A stretch of 6,857 nt of DNA from Verrucomicrobiales bacterium (GCA_031279715.1 JAITHY010000221.1:1-6857); one strand, 5' to 3'; counted from the stretch's first letter, positions 1 through 6,857 are shown. Numbers and translations are program-made. Notes: generated from the sequence alone by a model not told the origin.

Positions 1-1
1 T

Positions 2-1159
2 GACCGTCAGCGCCGCGACCCCGCCCTGCTCCGCTACACCGCCGCCGATGAAATCGAGTTGCGTCTCTTTCCGCTGGAGAGACAACAAACGCGCGAGGTG
101 GCGATTGAATTTTTATATCCGCAAAACGCGCCTGTTTTCATCCAGCTCAACGGCAGCGATATTTTACCGGTCAAACGCGAATCGACTCCGCCGCTGCTCG
201 TCACCAAATTTTCCGCCGACCGCGCGATGTTGCTGCCGAATCCACGGCCTTATTTGAGTTTGATGCCGCCGACTTCGCCAATGCCGACGCGGCAAGGTTA
301 CTGGCATTTCATCATCGAGCGCACCGCCGCTGACGCCGACCAAACCGCCGCGCAACTGCTCGAAAAAATCCGCGCGTTCATTGGCGGGCGCGAACTTGAC
401 TGCAAAGTTACGCTGGCCAATTACGAAAGCCGGCCGCTGACAATGACGCCGGTACCCGTCGCAAAATTGCCCGAAATTCTCACCGACGCCGCGCTGAAAA
501 AATTTCCCGCGCGCGGCGGATTTTTGCGTGACAAGGCACTGAGGGAGGAACTCTTCGCGCACGAAGCCGCGATGCGGCGCGACGAACCGCGCACATTTCT
601 CAACTATCCGCTGCCGGTCACCGTCAGTGGCAGCGGCGTGTCGGCCGGGCCGGCGCCGGCACTGAGCCGGTCAGCGGTAATAATCGGCGTTGGCGAAAAA
701 ATCACCGTGCTGAACAAATACGAGCGCGCTTTCATCCCCGCTGACGGTGAACTGGAATTTTATCATCAATCCGACCCCGACCACCCGCCGCAATTCACGC
801 GCGTCCCATCGGATCAAATTGGCCTCGTCGAAAACCCGGCCTACCAGCTCGGCGCGCAAGTTTTTGCTTTGCAAGATGAGCTTGACCGTCATCCGCAGCG
901 GACGGAACAATTGCTGCCGCTGCTGGTGAAACTCAGCAAACAATCCGGCATCATGGCGCCCGCGACCGCCTACATCGTCGTGGAGAGCGGCGAGCAATGG
1001 AAAATTTTATCCGAAAAGGAACGGCAGAAACTCGCCGCCAACCAGTCCTTGGAGCTGGAGGCGGACATCGTGCCCGAGCCGGCAGCATGGTCGCTGTTGG
1101 TGATTGGCTTGGGACTCACTGTCAGCGTATCATTATTTGCGCCGCGCAAGGCTTCTTGA
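2..1159 (+). CDS. VIT/VWA-like surface protein with PEP-CTERM anchor, C-terminal part (5' partial)
   Basis: The reading frame is open from base 2, so the gene starts outside the window. The TTG at 59 is internal, because the family-like sequence begins before it. The visible 385 residues start with DEIELRLFPLE...REVAIEFLYP (about 47-121), which resembles the end of a VIT domain. Next comes a segment resembling a von Willebrand A fold (GYWHFIIERTAADAD, 296-340, running to about 433), but without the DxSxS metal site. A mixed region follows, ending in YIVVESGEQWKILSEKERQKL (about 970-1032). The C-terminus has VPEP (1070-1081), a hydrophobic span and PRKAS, the layout of a PEP-CTERM signal that exosortase recognises for export and surface attachment. 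The order recalls the MSEP-CTERM and XrtN-system VIT proteins, known to me as long membrane proteins, though here the motif reads VPEP. No exosortase gene lies in the window. The sorting signal is well supported; the VIT/VWA reading is less certain. Confidence 0.72.
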   Translation, partial: DRQRRDPALLRYTAADEIELRLFPLERQQTREVAIEFLYPQNAPVFIQLNGSDILPVKRESTPPLLVTKFSADRAMLLPNPRPYLSLMPPTSPMPTRQGYWHFIIERTAADADQTAAQLLEKIRAFIGGRELDCKVTLANYESRPLTMTPVPVAKLPEILTDAALKKFPARGGFLRDKALREELFAHEAAMRRDEPRTFLNYPLPVTVSGSGVSAGPAPALSRSAVIIGVGEKITVLNKYERAFIPADGELEFYHQSDPDHPPQFTRVPSDQIGLVENPAYQLGAQVFALQDELDRHPQRTEQLLPLLVKLSKQSGIMAPATAYIVVESGEQWKILSEKERQKLAANQSLELEADIVPEPAAWSLLVIGLGLTVSVSLFAPRKAS

Positions 1160-1165
1160 AAATTT

Positions 1166-2038
1166 ATGCCCTCCAAAGACCATTTCATTCGCCTCAAGGC
1201 GGCGTCCCGCACCGCGGGCTTGATGCACGCCGGGCAGGTGCGCCCGATTTTTTCCCGCCTGGAGCGCTCCAAGCCCAGAAGAGATTTCCAGTTTCCCCCG
1301 CACCAACACCGCGAGTTTGAAATTATCTTCATCATTCGCGGTCCCTACTTTTGCCAGCTTAACGGCGAAAGGTTCCGCCTGGCCAAGGACACCGTTTTGG
1401 TCGTCGAACCGGGGGATTGGCATGAGGACTTGTGCCGCCCGCCTCTGGATTACGCGGCGTTTATTTGCACGTTGCACAGCCGCGCGGATGGCAAGCATCT
1501 CCGCAATTTGCGTTTTTTCAAAAAAGAAACGCCGATGGCGCGAAGGCACACGAATTTTCGCGCCGCGGTTTTTTTACCGCTGTTGTACAAAATCGCCGCC
1601 GAGTCAAAAACCAACGACGCCATCGGCGCAAACCTTCAAGACTTGCTCGCGGAAGAATTATTCTGGCGGGCGGTGCGCGCCTTTGATGTAAAATGGCTCG
1701 CGCCATGGCTGGTGTCGTCGCGGGGGAGAGACCGGTTCCTCACGCGATTTTTTGACGCCATGGCGGCGCGGGCGCATCGCTCCCTCTCCGTCGCCGAACT
1801 GGCGCGCGCCCTCGGCGTCAGCCAGCGCACACTGCACTTGCGTTGCGTAAAGTTGTTGGGCGACTCGCCCGCGCGCCTGTTTCTGCGCTTTAAAATCGAG
1901 CAGGCGCGCAAGCTCTTCGTCGAAAATGAAATTTCGGTCAAGGAAGCCAGCCAGCGCTTCGGTTTCTCCAACCCGTATCATTTTTCCAAGGCGTACAAAA
2001 CCATCACGGGCTTTGCCCCGTCGAGGACGGTGGATTAA
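1166..2038 (+). CDS. AraC family transcriptional regulator
   Basis: A complete 290-residue protein, the usual length for the AraC/XylS family. The N-terminal half looks like a cupin-type ligand pocket: PPHQHREFEIIFIIRG (44-59) carries the typical histidine pair and glutamate, and EPGDWHE (81-87) matches the later metal- or sugar-binding strand. The C-terminal part holds two helix-turn-helix motifs, SLSVAELARALGVSQRTLHL (206-225) and SVKEASQRFGFSNPYHFSKA (257-276), the second being the strongly conserved AraC signature followed by TGFAPS. Such proteins bind promoter DNA in the cytoplasm and often control sugar uptake or hydrolase genes. The ATG lies six bases after the preceding stop, with only a weak, distant AAGG upstream; ATG 1223 is a possible later start. 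It ends 26 bases from the convergent GH2 gene. Control of GH2 or of the surface protein is inference, and the effector is unknown. Confidence 0.9.
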   Translation: MPSKDHFIRLKAASRTAGLMHAGQVRPIFSRLERSKPRRDFQFPPHQHREFEIIFIIRGPYFCQLNGERFRLAKDTVLVVEPGDWHEDLCRPPLDYAAFICTLHSRADGKHLRNLRFFKKETPMARRHTNFRAAVFLPLLYKIAAESKTNDAIGANLQDLLAEELFWRAVRAFDVKWLAPWLVSSRGRDRFLTRFFDAMAARAHRSLSVAELARALGVSQRTLHLRCVKLLGDSPARLFLRFKIEQARKLFVENEISVKEASQRFGFSNPYHFSKAYKTITGFAPSRTVD

Positions 2039-2064
2039 TCGGCCTCCGCCGCGCGCGTCATGCG

Positions 2065-5000
2065 TCACTCCTTGAGAATTTCAATGCCACTGACTTGCGG
2101 AGTGCCGCTCCTGCCTTTGCCGATGCCGACGGTGATGCGATTATCCTTGCCCGTCTCAATGCCAAAAAATTGTTTGACCAGCGCCACATCCTGCCCCGCT
2201 TCCTTGTAAACGTCCAAGTCTTCCAGCACGGTTTTGCCGTTGAGGCTGACGTTGAAGACGCGCTTGCCTTCCTTCGTGTTGGAATCCTGCTCGGCAAAAT
2301 GCAACCGCACGGTGTATTTGCCGCTTTTTTTCAATTCAAAAACATAATTGTTCTCGCCCCAGCGTACGGTCTGGTAAATCGCCTCCGGAGCGGAGTTGAG
2401 CGCGCTCACATCAATCGGACGGGTGATCCAGCCGGGGGTGCCGGAATAACCGGGGTCGCCGGTGAAACCGTCACGCGCAAAACCGCCGGCGCTGAAACGC
2501 ACCTCATCCTCCGGCACGATTTTCGACAACGGATCGGTGAACGTCAGCCCCGTTTGCGGGTAGCGCGCCACCTGCGTGTTTTCATTGAGCGCAATCTCAA
2601 CATCAGCGCCGCGCAACGCGCTGACACTGACGTTCCAGCCGTCCACCACAATCAGCGGACGCTCACCCTGCAAGTCCTTCTGTGCCGCCTCAATGGTCAG
2701 CGTCTTTTCTTCGCCCGGCGCGAGCGAGACATAGTTGTCGGAATAATACACCGGCAGCACGCGCGCTTTGGACTTGCCGCGCCGCAACTGGAAATGCGCC
2801 AGCAGGGCGACTTGTTTCGCCGGATTCCTCACAGTCACGTCGATGAATATTCTGCCATCGGCTGCGCGCAATCTCGGTTGCACGTCGAGATTAATCACCG
2901 GCAGCGTGTTCAGCGCGGTGTAATTGTCAGCGGGTTCGCCAACCTTCTTGGGAACCCCGCGCCAGTAGAAATTGTCGGACACCAGCCCGCCGCCCGTGTC
3001 ACGCAACTCAAGTTTGACAAAATGCACCGCTGACAGTGACTCCGGCCACTCCACCGTGCCGAGGTTGGTCGGCTCACTGGCGGCGGCGTTTACATGATAG
3101 TCACGCTGGCAGGGCGAGGCGCCGTCGAGGTTGAAAATTTCAATCCGCGCCTTGCCGGTGAAAGGCGCGGCCAGGTTGTTAATCACTTGCAGCGTGCCGT
3201 TGCCGACATCGTTCAACTGAATATGCACCGGCTCGCAAGCCTTCCGCACGGCAAAGAACGAACTGTTCGGCTCCAAATCATAATGATAAATCTGCCACAC
3301 GAAGCTCGGTTGCGCGGGGTGGCTCATCCACGTCAAAATCCCCTGCACCGGCTTGAACATCAGCCCCTGCCGTCCCTCGTACATCGCGCGGTAGCCCTCG
3401 TAGTTGATCAGCTGGCCCTTGCGCACAAAGTCGGCGAGGTTGGCGATTTCACCGTAACGCTTGGTGATGAGCGCCGGATGCTTGCGTCCGCCGCCGGCGG
3501 TGAAGTCGTGCTCCGCCCAGTCGTCGTTAATCACATTCCAACTCGACTCCGGCATCATGCCCTGGATGGACTCCAGCGTCGGCACGGAAATGGCGCCAAT
3601 CTCGGTCTTGAACGTCTCGTTCTTGTTGAAGTTTTTCTGTTCCGCAAAATGGTAATATTCCCAGGGCGTAACCCAACCGTAAGGACCGCCGGAGTTCATC
3701 CCGCGCCCGTGACCGGAGTTCGACTGGTACCAGCGCGTGGAATCCAGCGCCAGCAGCACGCCGCGCAGCGCGTCGTCCATGTACTTCGGAGGCATTGCCT
3801 CGTTGCGCCCGCACCACAGGGCGATGGACGGATGGTTGCGGAAACGTAACGCCTTGTCATAACAGTTTTTAATGTACATGTCCAAGTCCAGGGGACTCAG
3901 ATCGTTGAATTGAAAAAACTCGTCCCACACAAGAATGCCGTACTTGTCGCACATTTCGTAAAATGTCTCGCTGGTGCTCATGCCGCCCCAATTGCGAATC
4001 ATGTTAAAATTGGCCAGCTGATGCAACCGTACCCACGCCTCCATGCGCTCGCGGGGGATGCGCTTCATCGCCTCGTCCATGCCCCAGTTGCCGCCCTTGC
4101 AATAAACCCGCACGCCGTTCACGCCCAGCGACAAATTGCCGGAACCGGAAATTTCCGTTCCGGGAATATCATAAGTAATCTCGCGAATGCCGAAGGGCAC
4201 GTCCTGGCGGTCGCTGACCGTGCCGTTGGACTCGAACGTCAGCCTCAGCGTGTACATGTTCTGCTCACCGTAGCCGTTTGGCCACCACAACTTGGGATTG
4301 GCCATGCGGAGCTGTTTGAATTTCCTGGGCGTGAACTCCATCGTCTGCGAAAGGCGCGGCGGCAGTTTCACCGCCTGCTCAAACGTGACGTCATCCACAG
4401 CGCCCTTCAACACGCCCTCCTGCCACGTATCGGTCACGTTTTGCACAGTGACGCTGACGCTGAGATCCGCCGAATCGGTCCTCGGCAGCGGCAGATCGGT
4501 GGTGACATGGGGATTTTTAACCACCACGGGACCCGTCGCGGAGAGAAAAACCTTCTGCCAAATGCCGATGTTCCGGTCACGAATGCCGGGCATCCAATCC
4601 CAGCCCAGCGAGCACGCGAAAGTCGGCCCGTCCAACCGCCCGATTCCACCGATAGGCCCGTTGCCCGCGCCTAGGGTGTGCTCCGCCGGCACACCGGGAT
4701 GATACGGCGGCGTGATTTTCACAGCGACAGCGGCGTCCTGACCCGCCTCGACCAGCGCGGTGATGTCGAACACCCCGCGAATGAACGCGCCCTTGATGTC
4801 GCCGACGTTTCTGCCGTTCACCCACACGCTGGCGATGTAATTAATGCCGTCAAAATTCAGCCAAATCTTTTTGCCCTTGTACGCGGCGGGCACGCTGACA
4901 GTGCCGCGGTACCACCACTCCGTCCGGCACAGCGACTCCGGAATTCGGTCGGGACGGTTGTTCTCGCCGTACAACGGCTCCGGATACACGCTGTTGTTGA

Positions 5001-5190
5001 CCAGCGTGGTCAACACCGTGCCGGGCACCGTCGCCTTGTGCCAATCTTTCGCCGTGAACTTGACCGTGGAAATTTCCTCGCCGGCATGGGCAACCCTCGG
5101 CACCTCCCGCAACTGCCAGTTTACAATCTCCTGCCCGCCAGCCTTGAGCGTCAACAACAGCGCCGCCATCCAATAAACAATGTGTTTCAT
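2065..5190 (-). CDS. Secreted GH2 glycoside hydrolase (exo-glucosaminidase / mannosidase type) with C-terminal malectin domain
   Basis: Numbered from ATG 5190 (1041 residues). MKHIVYWMAALLLTLKAGG is a signal peptide, probably cut before QE. GH2 domains follow in order: the jelly-roll sugar-binding domain (about 45-215), an Ig-like domain ending near KLWWPNGYGEQNMYTL (300-315), and the TIM barrel (about 345-655) with NWGG (400-403) and ILVWDEF (419-425). HPSIALWCGRNE supplies the likely acid/base Glu464 (codon 3799-3801), and FKTEIG the likely nucleophile Glu530 (codon 3601-3603). SFVWQIYHYDLEP and ACEPVHIQ, then an Ig domain with DNFYWRGVP and YTALNTLP, are typical of the exo-beta-glucosaminidase / mannosylglycoprotein mannosidase branch. 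Residues 877-1040 form a malectin-like domain (YQTVRWGENNYVFELKKSGK, VRLHFAE, VFNVSLNGK), a carbohydrate-binding fold. It probably trims beta-linked mannose or glucosamine ends from glycans outside the cytoplasm. GH2 membership is sure; substrate is open. The frame stays open upstream to TTG 5289, but that extension would bury the signal peptide. Confidence 0.93.
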   Translation of the reverse strand: MKHIVYWMAALLLTLKAGGQEIVNWQLREVPRVAHAGEEISTVKFTAKDWHKATVPGTVLTTLVNNSVYPEPLYGENNRPDRIPESLCRTEWWYRGTVSVPAAYKGKKIWLNFDGINYIASVWVNGRNVGDIKGAFIRGVFDITALVEAGQDAAVAVKITPPYHPGVPAEHTLGAGNGPIGGIGRLDGPTFACSLGWDWMPGIRDRNIGIWQKVFLSATGPVVVKNPHVTTDLPLPRTDSADLSVSVTVQNVTDTWQEGVLKGAVDDVTFEQAVKLPPRLSQTMEFTPRKFKQLRMANPKLWWPNGYGEQNMYTLRLTFESNGTVSDRQDVPFGIREITYDIPGTEISGSGNLSLGVNGVRVYCKGGNWGMDEAMKRIPRERMEAWVRLHQLANFNMIRNWGGMSTSETFYEMCDKYGILVWDEFFQFNDLSPLDLDMYIKNCYDKALRFRNHPSIALWCGRNEAMPPKYMDDALRGVLLALDSTRWYQSNSGHGRGMNSGGPYGWVTPWEYYHFAEQKNFNKNETFKTEIGAISVPTLESIQGMMPESSWNVINDDWAEHDFTAGGGRKHPALITKRYGEIANLADFVRKGQLINYEGYRAMYEGRQGLMFKPVQGILTWMSHPAQPSFVWQIYHYDLEPNSSFFAVRKACEPVHIQLNDVGNGTLQVINNLAAPFTGKARIEIFNLDGASPCQRDYHVNAAASEPTNLGTVEWPESLSAVHFVKLELRDTGGGLVSDNFYWRGVPKKVGEPADNYTALNTLPVINLDVQPRLRAADGRIFIDVTVRNPAKQVALLAHFQLRRGKSKARVLPVYYSDNYVSLAPGEEKTLTIEAAQKDLQGERPLIVVDGWNVSVSALRGADVEIALNENTQVARYPQTGLTFTDPLSKIVPEDEVRFSAGGFARDGFTGDPGYSGTPGWITRPIDVSALNSAPEAIYQTVRWGENNYVFELKKSGKYTVRLHFAEQDSNTKEGKRVFNVSLNGKTVLEDLDVYKEAGQDVALVKQFFGIETGKDNRITVGIGKGRSGTPQVSGIEILKE

Positions 5191-5193
5191 AAG

Positions 5194-5198
5194 CCCTT
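5194..5198 (-). promoter_or_regulatory. Possible ribosome binding site supporting the GH2 start at 5190
   Basis: Read on the minus strand, AAGGG sits three bases before ATG 5190. The spacing is shorter than usual, so this is weak support. It agrees with the signal peptide that begins at this ATG. The earlier candidates, ATG 5229 and TTG 5289, have no better purine-rich site. Confidence 0.3.
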
Positions 5199-5285
5199 GA
5201 TCGTAAATAAACGCCTGCAACGGCACCATGCCTGAATAGGCAAAAGCATATCTTTTTCGGCAATGGGAGGCCGCGTTTTCCCGCG

Positions 5286-6503
5286 TCAAAATGTGTGCAC
5301 GAATAATCCCGACCGCAGTTTCGGCTCGAACCAGGTGCTCTTCGGCGGCATGATTTGGCCGGCGTCGGCGATGTCCATCAATTGCCGCACGGTCACCGGA
5401 AACATTGAAAATGCCACCGCTGCCGCGCCGCTGTCCACGCGCTTCACCAACTCCTCCGTGCCGCGAATGCCGCCGACAAAGTCAACGCGCTGGCTGGTGC
5501 GCGGGTCATCAATGCCGAGCACGGGGGCGAGCAGTTTTTCCTGCAGCACGCTCACGTCAAGACGCGACACGGGATCACTGCCAGCGGCGGGCGCCCAGCC
5601 CAGGCCGAACCATTTTCCGCCAAGATACATGCTCACATGCGCGGGCGCTGCTGGTGAGGACGCGGCGTTTTCGCTGACGGTGAAACGCTGTCTGACCTCG
5701 TCGAGGAAGGCGCTGACAGTGAGGCCGTTCAGGTCGGCGACGACGCGGTTGTAAGGAAGCACTTGCAGTTGCGATGCGGGGAAAATCGTGGCAAGGAACC
5801 AGTTGTAATCCTCGCTGCCGGTGTGCCCGCGGTTGGCGGCGCGCCGTTCACGCCCGACGCGCGCGGCGCTGGCGCTGCGATGGTGACCGTCAGCGACATA
5901 GCCGAACGGCACCCTGGCGAAGGCGTTGACGAAGGCGTCACTGTCAGCGACGCGCCAAACCGTGTGTTGAATCCCGTCCGGCGCGATGAAATCATACAAC
6001 GGCGCGCCGCTGACCGTGGCGTTGACCAGGGCGTCAATTTCCGGCGAGTCCTTGTAAGTCAAAAACACCGGCTCCGGATTTGCGCTCAACTCGTGCGTGA
6101 TGCGTGTGCGGTCATCCTCCTTGTCCTTGCGCGTCTTCTCGTGCTTCTTGATGAGGTTGTTGTTGTAATCGTCCGTGTGAAACACCGCCGTGACGCCGGT
6201 TTGCTCGTGTCCGCCCATGCGCAAGCGGTACAAGAAAATCACCGGCTCAGTCTCGCGCCGCAGGATGCCGCCGGCTTGAAACGCCTTGAAATTCCCCGCC
6301 GCCTTCGCGTACACCGCCCCGGAGTGCGGGTCAATGTCAGCGGGCAAATCAATTTCCGGGCGGATGACGTGCAGCAAACTCAGCGGGTTGCCCTCGGCAA
6401 GTTTCGCCGCCTCCGCGCTGTTGATGACATCATACGGCACGCACGCCACCTTCGCGGCCTGTTCGGGTTGGGGGCGCAGCCCCTGAAAAGCACGGATACG
6501 CAT
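5286..6503 (-). CDS. DUF1015 family protein, possible ParB/SerK-like enzyme
   Basis: A complete 405-residue cytoplasmic protein matching DUF1015 (PF06245) from end to end and of normal length for it. Hallmarks in order: AFQGLRPQPEQAAKVACVPY (5-24), NPLSLLHVIRPEIDLP (39-54), IKKHEKTRKDKEDDR (118-132), PVFLTY (145-150), GYVADGHHRSASA (201-213), LPYNRVVADLNG (249-260), LDVSVLQEKLLAPVLGIDDP (315-334), FVGGIRG (342-348) and the C-terminal IMPPKSTWFEPKLRSGLF (384-401). No signal peptide or membrane span is seen. The biochemical role is not established to my knowledge. In many genomes the gene sits beside serine biosynthesis genes, and DGHHR resembles the phosphate-binding box of ParB-like free serine kinases, so a role in serine metabolism is possible but inferred. 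ATG 6503 gives the conserved N-terminus at the expected place; no clear ribosome binding site precedes it. It lies 44 bases after the TPR-like gene and 95 bases before the GH2 start codon. Confidence 0.93.
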   Translation of the reverse strand: MRIRAFQGLRPQPEQAAKVACVPYDVINSAEAAKLAEGNPLSLLHVIRPEIDLPADIDPHSGAVYAKAAGNFKAFQAGGILRRETEPVIFLYRLRMGGHEQTGVTAVFHTDDYNNNLIKKHEKTRKDKEDDRTRITHELSANPEPVFLTYKDSPEIDALVNATVSGAPLYDFIAPDGIQHTVWRVADSDAFVNAFARVPFGYVADGHHRSASAARVGRERRAANRGHTGSEDYNWFLATIFPASQLQVLPYNRVVADLNGLTVSAFLDEVRQRFTVSENAASSPAAPAHVSMYLGGKWFGLGWAPAAGSDPVSRLDVSVLQEKLLAPVLGIDDPRTSQRVDFVGGIRGTEELVKRVDSGAAAVAFSMFPVTVRQLMDIADAGQIMPPKSTWFEPKLRSGLFVHTF

Positions 6504-6522
6504 AGGGGCGCAAGCTTAGGAC

Positions 6523-6545
6523 GCAAAGCGCGAAAGGCAAAGCGC
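6523..6545. repeat. Short direct repeat upstream of the DUF1015 gene
   Basis: The nine bases GCAAAGCGC occur at 6523-6531 and again at 6537-6545, with start points 14 bases apart, inside the 44-base gap between the TPR-like gene and DUF1015. The location would suit a protein-binding site or promoter overlap. In GC-rich DNA a pair this short can also arise by chance, so its function is unknown. Confidence 0.35.
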
Positions 6546-6547
6546 AA

Positions 6548-6856
6548 TTATTTGTTTTCTTCCACGCGCGGCGGATGGGCGCAAACCTCGTGATTGCCGG
6601 CGTGCAGTTGCTCGTAAAACCAATCCAGGTGCGGCACGTCCTCCGGCGGCACTTTCTTGCGCGCGGCTTCCCACAATTTTTGCGCGGCGGGCGTGCCGGC
6701 CATGCCCATCAAGTGAACCATCACGTATAATTGCCCCTCGTAAGCGATGGTCGCCCGCTTGTCGCGTTTGGTGATTTTTTGGTACTCCTCCAGGGATTCG
6801 CCGTAGCGCCCCTGCTCCGCCAGCCAAGCCGCCAGCTTGTACATCGGCGGCGCGGC
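6548..6856 (-). CDS. TPR-like protein, C-terminal fragment (5' partial)
   Basis: The frame is open to the right edge of the window, so only the last 102 residues are visible. The ATG at 6844 lies within the first helix of a repeat and is probably internal, preceded by Ala-Ala-Pro-Pro. The segment YKLAAWLAEQGRYGESLEEY fits a tetratricopeptide repeat: helix A, then G-x-Y and an E-rich helix B. A second helical pair (about residues 35-70, ATIAYEGQLYVMVHLMGMAG) may be another, looser repeat. After it comes VPPEDVPHLDWFYEQLHAG and a polar tail ending in EENK. TPR segments usually mediate protein-protein contacts. Nothing here gives a catalytic function, and the missing N-terminal part could hold any domain. 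It reads toward DUF1015 with a 44-base gap, so the two may share a transcript. Coding status is well supported by composition and the TPR pattern; the function is unrecognised. Confidence 0.7.
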   Translation of the reverse strand, partial: AAPPMYKLAAWLAEQGRYGESLEEYQKITKRDKRATIAYEGQLYVMVHLMGMAGTPAAQKLWEAARKKVPPEDVPHLDWFYEQLHAGNHEVCAHPPRVEENK

Positions 6857-6857
6857 G

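Noticed and set aside
671..997. Minus-strand open frames opposite the PEP-CTERM gene (also 164-562)
   Set aside because: They have no recognisable domain, and the plus strand carries a coherent protein with a sorting signal.
2039..2064. Bidirectional terminator between the convergent AraC and GH2 genes
   Set aside because: The 26 bases are GC-rich but form no clear stem-loop with T-runs; no terminator can be supported.
2095..5235. Four long open frames in a row on the plus strand (2095-3033, 3094-3849, 3910-4674, 4678-5235) opposite the GH2 gene
   Set aside because: All lie in the exact antisense codon register of GH2. Stops there need TTA, CTA or TCA in the real gene, which are rare codons in GC-rich coding sequence, so long frames are expected. 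Their translations are rich in Arg, His and Val with no recognisable domain, while the opposite strand matches GH2 throughout.
5229..5242. Small inverted repeat TGCCT-GAAT-AGGCA in the gap before GH2, considered as a terminator or operator
   Set aside because: The stem is only five pairs and has no following T-run on either strand, so it is not a credible Rho-independent terminator.
6510..6540. Possible promoter for DUF1015 (TTGCCT, 16 bases, TAAGCT on the minus strand)
   Set aside because: The -10 match is only three of six and the -35 four of six; such matches are common by chance.
5763..6593. 276-residue open frame on the plus strand opposite DUF1015
   Set aside because: It is in the antisense register of the DUF1015 gene, which matches its family along its whole length. 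The antisense product shows no domain.

Overview
The window is almost wholly coding, with five genes and no gene-free stretch longer than about 100 bases. Two genes read on the plus strand (2-1159 and 1166-2038). Three read on the minus strand (6857 down to 6548, 6503 down to 5286, and 5190 down to 2065). The two blocks converge with only 26 bases between their stop codons. I saw no tRNA, rRNA, CRISPR array, insertion sequence or convincing Rho-independent terminator.

The GC-rich sequence, a PEP-CTERM-type cell-surface anchor, a secreted glycoside hydrolase carrying a malectin domain, and a DUF1015 protein suggest a chromosome of the Planctomycetes-Verrucomicrobia-Chlamydiae group, most likely Verrucomicrobiota. 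This taxonomic call is inference from gene content. It rests on no marker gene.

Plus strand: the left edge cuts into a large surface protein. What remains is the end of a probable VIT domain, a von Willebrand A-like region without the usual metal-binding motif, and a C-terminal VPEP / hydrophobic / Arg-Lys sorting signal. Six bases downstream starts a complete AraC-type regulator with an N-terminal cupin-like sensor and a C-terminal double helix-turn-helix.

Minus strand, in transcription order: the C-terminal end of a TPR-like protein, a complete DUF1015 protein with a ParB/serine-kinase-like DGHHR motif, then a secreted GH2 enzyme of about 1041 residues of the exo-glucosaminidase / mannosidase type with a C-terminal malectin (CBM57-like) domain. 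Gaps of 44 and 97 bases make co-transcription possible but unproven.

The clearest functional theme is extracellular glycan breakdown (GH2-malectin). The AraC regulator next door may respond to a sugar, and a surface-anchored protein lies beside it. DUF1015 looks like a metabolic housekeeping gene. I found no clear evidence of a new multi-gene system. The points most worth a second look are the altered VIT/VWA-like PEP-CTERM protein, the DUF1015 motif, and the substrate of the GH2 enzyme.
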